From Solilutibacter pythonis (GTDB taxonomy: Bacteria > Pseudomonadota > Gammaproteobacteria > Xanthomonadales > Xanthomonadaceae): 64,000 bases of DNA. Below the pieces are notes generated by a model. That model saw only the letters and a list, made by a program, of their open reading frames with translations. It had not been told where the DNA came from and did not search any database. The DNA is taken from NCBI RefSeq assembly GCF_003697345.1, contig NZ_RFLY01000009.1, forward strand, positions 1-64,000, in the 5' to 3' direction. Below, in pieces: positions 61,760-64,000 of this stretch; the stretch's first letter is position 1; the number at the start of each line of letters is the position of its first letter. Position numbers and translations under genes: made by a program.

Positions 61760-62116
61760 TTACGGCCCGGCGTAGCGGCTGCCGGCGGTACAGGTTTCGT
61801 GCACCACTACCGCGGAAAGCAGCGGCACCTCGGGCTTCAGGCGCTGCCATATCCATTGCGCCAGCCGTTCGCTGGTCGGATTCTCCAGCCCCTCGACGTC
61901 GTTCAGATAGTGATGGTCGAGCTGTTCGTAGAGCGGTTTGAACGCGGCCTTGAGGTCGGCGAAATCCATCACCCAGCCCAGTTGCGGATCGACCGGGCCG
62001 CTCACGTGCAGTTCCACCCGGAACGAATGGCCGTGCAGCCGCGCGCACTTGTGGCCCGCCGGCACGTTGGGTAGCCGATGCGCGGCTTCGAGGGTGAATA
62101 TCTTGAAGATGTCCAT
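61760..62116 (-). CDS. queD: 6-carboxy-5,6,7,8-tetrahydropterin synthase
   Basis: 118 residues. Zinc ligands His13, His28 and His30 ([16 protein letters not shown]) and catalytic Cys24, plus the terminal [11 protein letters not shown]. Queuosine precursor synthesis. Six-pyruvoyl-tetrahydropterin synthase fold; QueD is favoured by size and bacterial context. Confidence 0.9.
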   Translation of the reverse strand: MDIFKIFTLEAAHRLPNVPAGHKCARLHGHSFRVELHVSGPVDPQLGWVMDFADLKAAFKPLYEQLDHHYLNDVEGLENPTSERLAQWIWQRLKPEVPLLSAVVVHETCTAGSRYAGP

Positions 62117-62142
62117 GCGGGCTTCCGGGCGCTGAAACGCGA

Positions 62143-62165
62143 AAACCCCGCATCGCGCGGGGTTT
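62143..62165 (-). terminator. terminator downstream of tRNA-Met
   Basis: Nine-bp stem AAACCCCGC / GCGGGGTTT with 5-nt loop, 8 bp beyond the tRNA 3' end on the minus strand, with one more T after the stem. Confidence 0.7.
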
Positions 62166-62172
62166 CGGGGAA

Positions 62173-62249
62173 TGGTGGCTATGGGTGGACTCGAACCACC
62201 GACCCCAGCATTATGAGTGCTGTGCTCTAACCGGCTGAGCTACATAGCC
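62173..62249 (-). tRNA. elongator tRNA-Met (CAT)
   Basis: 77 nt on the minus strand including the encoded CCA. Acceptor stem GGCTATG/CATAGCC pairs fully; D-loop GCTCAGCCGGTTAGAGC; anticodon loop CTCATAA gives CAT; T-arm GGTGGTTCGAGTCCACC. The body matches elongator methionine tRNA rather than initiator or tRNA-Ile2. Confidence 0.95.
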
Positions 62250-62477
62250 ATCGGCAACGCCATACGACGCGGCGAACCCGGAATTATTCATGCCGATGGG
62301 CATGTCGTCAATGGGGGGCTTGGGGGCGCCGCCGCGACGCGGGTCGATCCCGCCCGGACGGGCGCGTGGGCCGAGGCCGTCTCGCGCCTGAATGACCGGC
62401 TTGCCGCTCCGTCGCCCGCATGGCACATTCGGTTCCAGCGGGGCCAGGCCCCAACGTCAATTTCGGGAGTCCGCGTC

Positions 62478-63077
62478 GTGATCGATCCGGACGGTTATCG
62501 CCCCAACGTGGGCATCGTGCTCATGCATCCGGATGGTCGGGTGTTCTGGGCGCGCCGCATCCGCCGGGATGGCTGGCAATTCCCGCAGGGCGGCATGAAT
62601 TCCGACGAGACCCCGTTGGAAGCCATGTACCGCGAACTGCGCGAGGAGACCGGCCTCTTGCCCTGGCACGTCGAAGTCCTGGGCGCCACGCCCGGCTGGC
62701 TGCGTTACCGGCTGCCGCCGCGCGCGGTTCGCCATCGCGACCGGCTGGTCTGCATTGGCCAGAAGCAGGTCTGGTTCCTGCTGCGGATGACCGGCCGGGA
62801 GGAGGACGTCCGCCTCGACCTGACCGATACACCGGAATTCGACCACTGGTGCTGGGTCGATTTCTGGTACCCGGTGCAGAACGTGGTGATGTTCAAGCGC
62901 GGCGTCTATTCGCGCGCGTTGCAACATCTGGCGCCACTGGCGCGTGGCGTGACCGGGCCGGGGGCGATCCCGCCGCCCAACCGCGAGGTGAGTAGCGTCG
63001 GCGTTCGCCGTCCGGCGCGGCGGCGGGGGGCTGTCGCGGCCACCGCGCGCGGGCAACGCGGGGAGGGCGAGCGCTGA
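62478..63077 (+). CDS. rppH: RNA pyrophosphohydrolase
   Basis: 199 residues. Starts [27 protein letters not shown]; complete Nudix box [23 protein letters not shown]. Removes pyrophosphate from mRNA 5' ends to start decay. GTG at 62478 has GGGAGT eight bases upstream; longer upstream frame is not conserved. About 30 extra residues at the basic C-terminus relative to E. coli. Confidence 0.93.
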   Translation: MIDPDGYRPNVGIVLMHPDGRVFWARRIRRDGWQFPQGGMNSDETPLEAMYRELREETGLLPWHVEVLGATPGWLRYRLPPRAVRHRDRLVCIGQKQVWFLLRMTGREEDVRLDLTDTPEFDHWCWVDFWYPVQNVVMFKRGVYSRALQHLAPLARGVTGPGAIPPPNREVSSVGVRRPARRRGAVAATARGQRGEGER

Positions 63078-63095
63078 AGCGGCTCCGGTCGCGCC

Positions 63096-63728
63096 TCAGG
63101 CGGGCGGCCCGCCGCCGCCGGGGCGCGCGTCGCCGCCGAACAGCCGGCGCATCCCGCGCACCGTCTTGCGCGCCAGCCACCAGACCAGCGCCGCGAAGAG
63201 AACGGTCAGGGCGATGACGATGACCAGCGCGATCCACGGATGCGAGAAGGCCAGCGCCAGCCCGCCCATCGTCATCACGTCCTCGCCGATCGAGGCGCTC
63301 CAGTTGGTCACAGGCTCGGGCGAGGTATTGAGAACGGCGCGCGTGCCGGACTTGAGGACGTGACTGGTCAGCGCCACGCCCGCGCCGGCCGCCATCACGC
63401 CGGGACCAAGGCTGCCGTCGGGCGACATCGCCGCGGCGGCCAGGAAAGCGCCGGCCGGGACCCGCGCCAGGGTTTGCAGCAGATCCCAGCCGCTGTCCAC
63501 GCCGGGAATCTTGTCGGCGAAGAACTCGGCCAGCGCCAGCACGCCGGAGACGCCCAGCACCCAGGGCGACTCGGTGGCCCGCAAGGCTTGCGGCAATTCC
63601 ACCCAACCCATCAGCCCGGCGATGCCGACGCCGAACACGGTGAGATAGACGCGGATGCCGGCCAGCCACGCCAGCAGCACGCCAATTGCGAACAGGTGGG
63701 CTTCACTCATCGCCAGCGACATTTCCAT
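63096..63728 (-). CDS. DUF4126 membrane protein
   Basis: 210 residues with several hydrophobic segments: HLFAIGVLLAWLAGIRVYLTVFGVGIAGLMG, SGVLALAEFFADKIPGVDSGWD (family signature FFADKIPxVDxxWD), and WIALVIVIALTVLFAALVWWLA. Function unknown. GGGGGAG precedes the ATG at 63728; internal ATGs at 63722 and 63710 are alternatives. Confidence 0.85.
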   Translation of the reverse strand: MEMSLAMSEAHLFAIGVLLAWLAGIRVYLTVFGVGIAGLMGWVELPQALRATESPWVLGVSGVLALAEFFADKIPGVDSGWDLLQTLARVPAGAFLAAAAMSPDGSLGPGVMAAGAGVALTSHVLKSGTRAVLNTSPEPVTNWSASIGEDVMTMGGLALAFSHPWIALVIVIALTVLFAALVWWLARKTVRGMRRLFGGDARPGGGGPPA

Positions 63729-63817
63729 TGCAACGCTCCCCCGCGGCCAGCCGGGCCGCATGCGGGCACTATATGCGGCAGACTGGCTGGACACGGGCTT
63801 AAGCACGGGTGGGCTGG

Positions 63818-64000
63818 ATGAACGAAGCAAACCAAGGACCGGCGCGGACGTCCGGGCAGGCGGCCAATCCGCCGCGCGAGCCCTGGCTGCCGTGGGCGGT
63901 GGCGTTGGTCGCGGTGGCGATCGCCGTCGCGGTCTGGTTCTCGGCCGGGCGGGGTGGGACGGCCGCTCCCCAGCCCGGGCCCGGGCTGGCGAAATTGCAG
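63818..64000 (+). CDS. membrane protein, N-terminal fragment (runs off the window)
   Basis: First 61 codons only. A polar N-terminus (MNEANQGPARTSGQAANPP) is followed by one hydrophobic helix (WAVALVAVAIAVAVWFSAG) and the start of a Pro/Gly-rich stretch. Looks like a single-pass inner-membrane protein; family cannot be told. Divergent from the DUF4126 gene. Confidence 0.55.
   Translation, partial: MNEANQGPARTSGQAANPPREPWLPWAVALVAVAIAVAVWFSAGRGGTAAPQPGPGLAKLQ

Overview
The window is about 64 kb of GC-rich (roughly two thirds G+C by eye) gammaproteobacterial chromosome. Gene content and order point to the Xanthomonadaceae/Lysobacteraceae: an E3 dihydrolipoyl dehydrogenase with its own lipoyl domain next to aceF, dapF-DUF484-xerC, the atp operon followed by glmU, DUF1415 and DUF3297 proteins, FecI/FecR/TonB-receptor clusters, and a possible XVIPCD-type C-terminal fragment at the left edge. 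The genus cannot be fixed from sequence reading alone.

Layout. 1-7.7 kb: end of a possible type IV secretion effector-like protein, a DUF481 outer-membrane protein divergent from a WYL regulator, and two consecutive S9 serine peptidases (the second an oligopeptidase B). 7.3-11.2 kb: DUF454, LptM-like lipoprotein, dapF, DUF484, xerC, and a four-cysteine protein coupled to a hemerythrin. 11.2-19.2 kb: small secreted proteins, an L,D-transpeptidase followed by an M23 peptidase, two rRNA modification enzymes (RsmC, RsuA), YajQ, an EamA exporter and OmpW. 19.4-23.8 kb: aceF, an MscS channel and lpdA. 24.1-31.4 kb: complete atpIBEFHAGDC operon. 31.5-43.6 kb: GtrA, glmU, an IS481 remnant, an NtrY/NtrC-type two-component system downstream of a MacA/MacB-like tripartite exporter, and glmS divergent from it. 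44.0-46.0 kb: a lower-GC three-gene cluster of secreted proteins (transglutaminase-like, RHS-core/toxin-like, SH3-like), probably acquired. 46.2-53.2 kb: nicotinamide phosphoribosyltransferase, a TonB receptor coupled to a Tat-exported class V aminotransferase, and a Fic protein. 53.5-59.4 kb: a Fur-box-controlled fecI-fecR-TonB receptor-dihaem peroxidase cluster. 59.5-64 kb: fRMsr, a minisatellite, bioD, a phasin with a twin operator, queD, tRNA-Met, rppH, DUF4126 and a partial gene.

Most of the window is ordinary housekeeping. The points most worth a second look are: the RHS-tail protein whose predicted mature N-terminus is exactly the RHS-core end motif, in a coupled operon with two other secreted proteins; the iron-regulated dihaem peroxidase/TonB receptor cluster that resembles methanobactin-type loci without MbnP; the Fic protein with paired palindromic operators; the phasin promoter covered by two identical-type operators; and the perfect ten-copy in-frame repeat in the LptM-like lipoprotein. 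All functional calls come from reading motifs; no database search was run.
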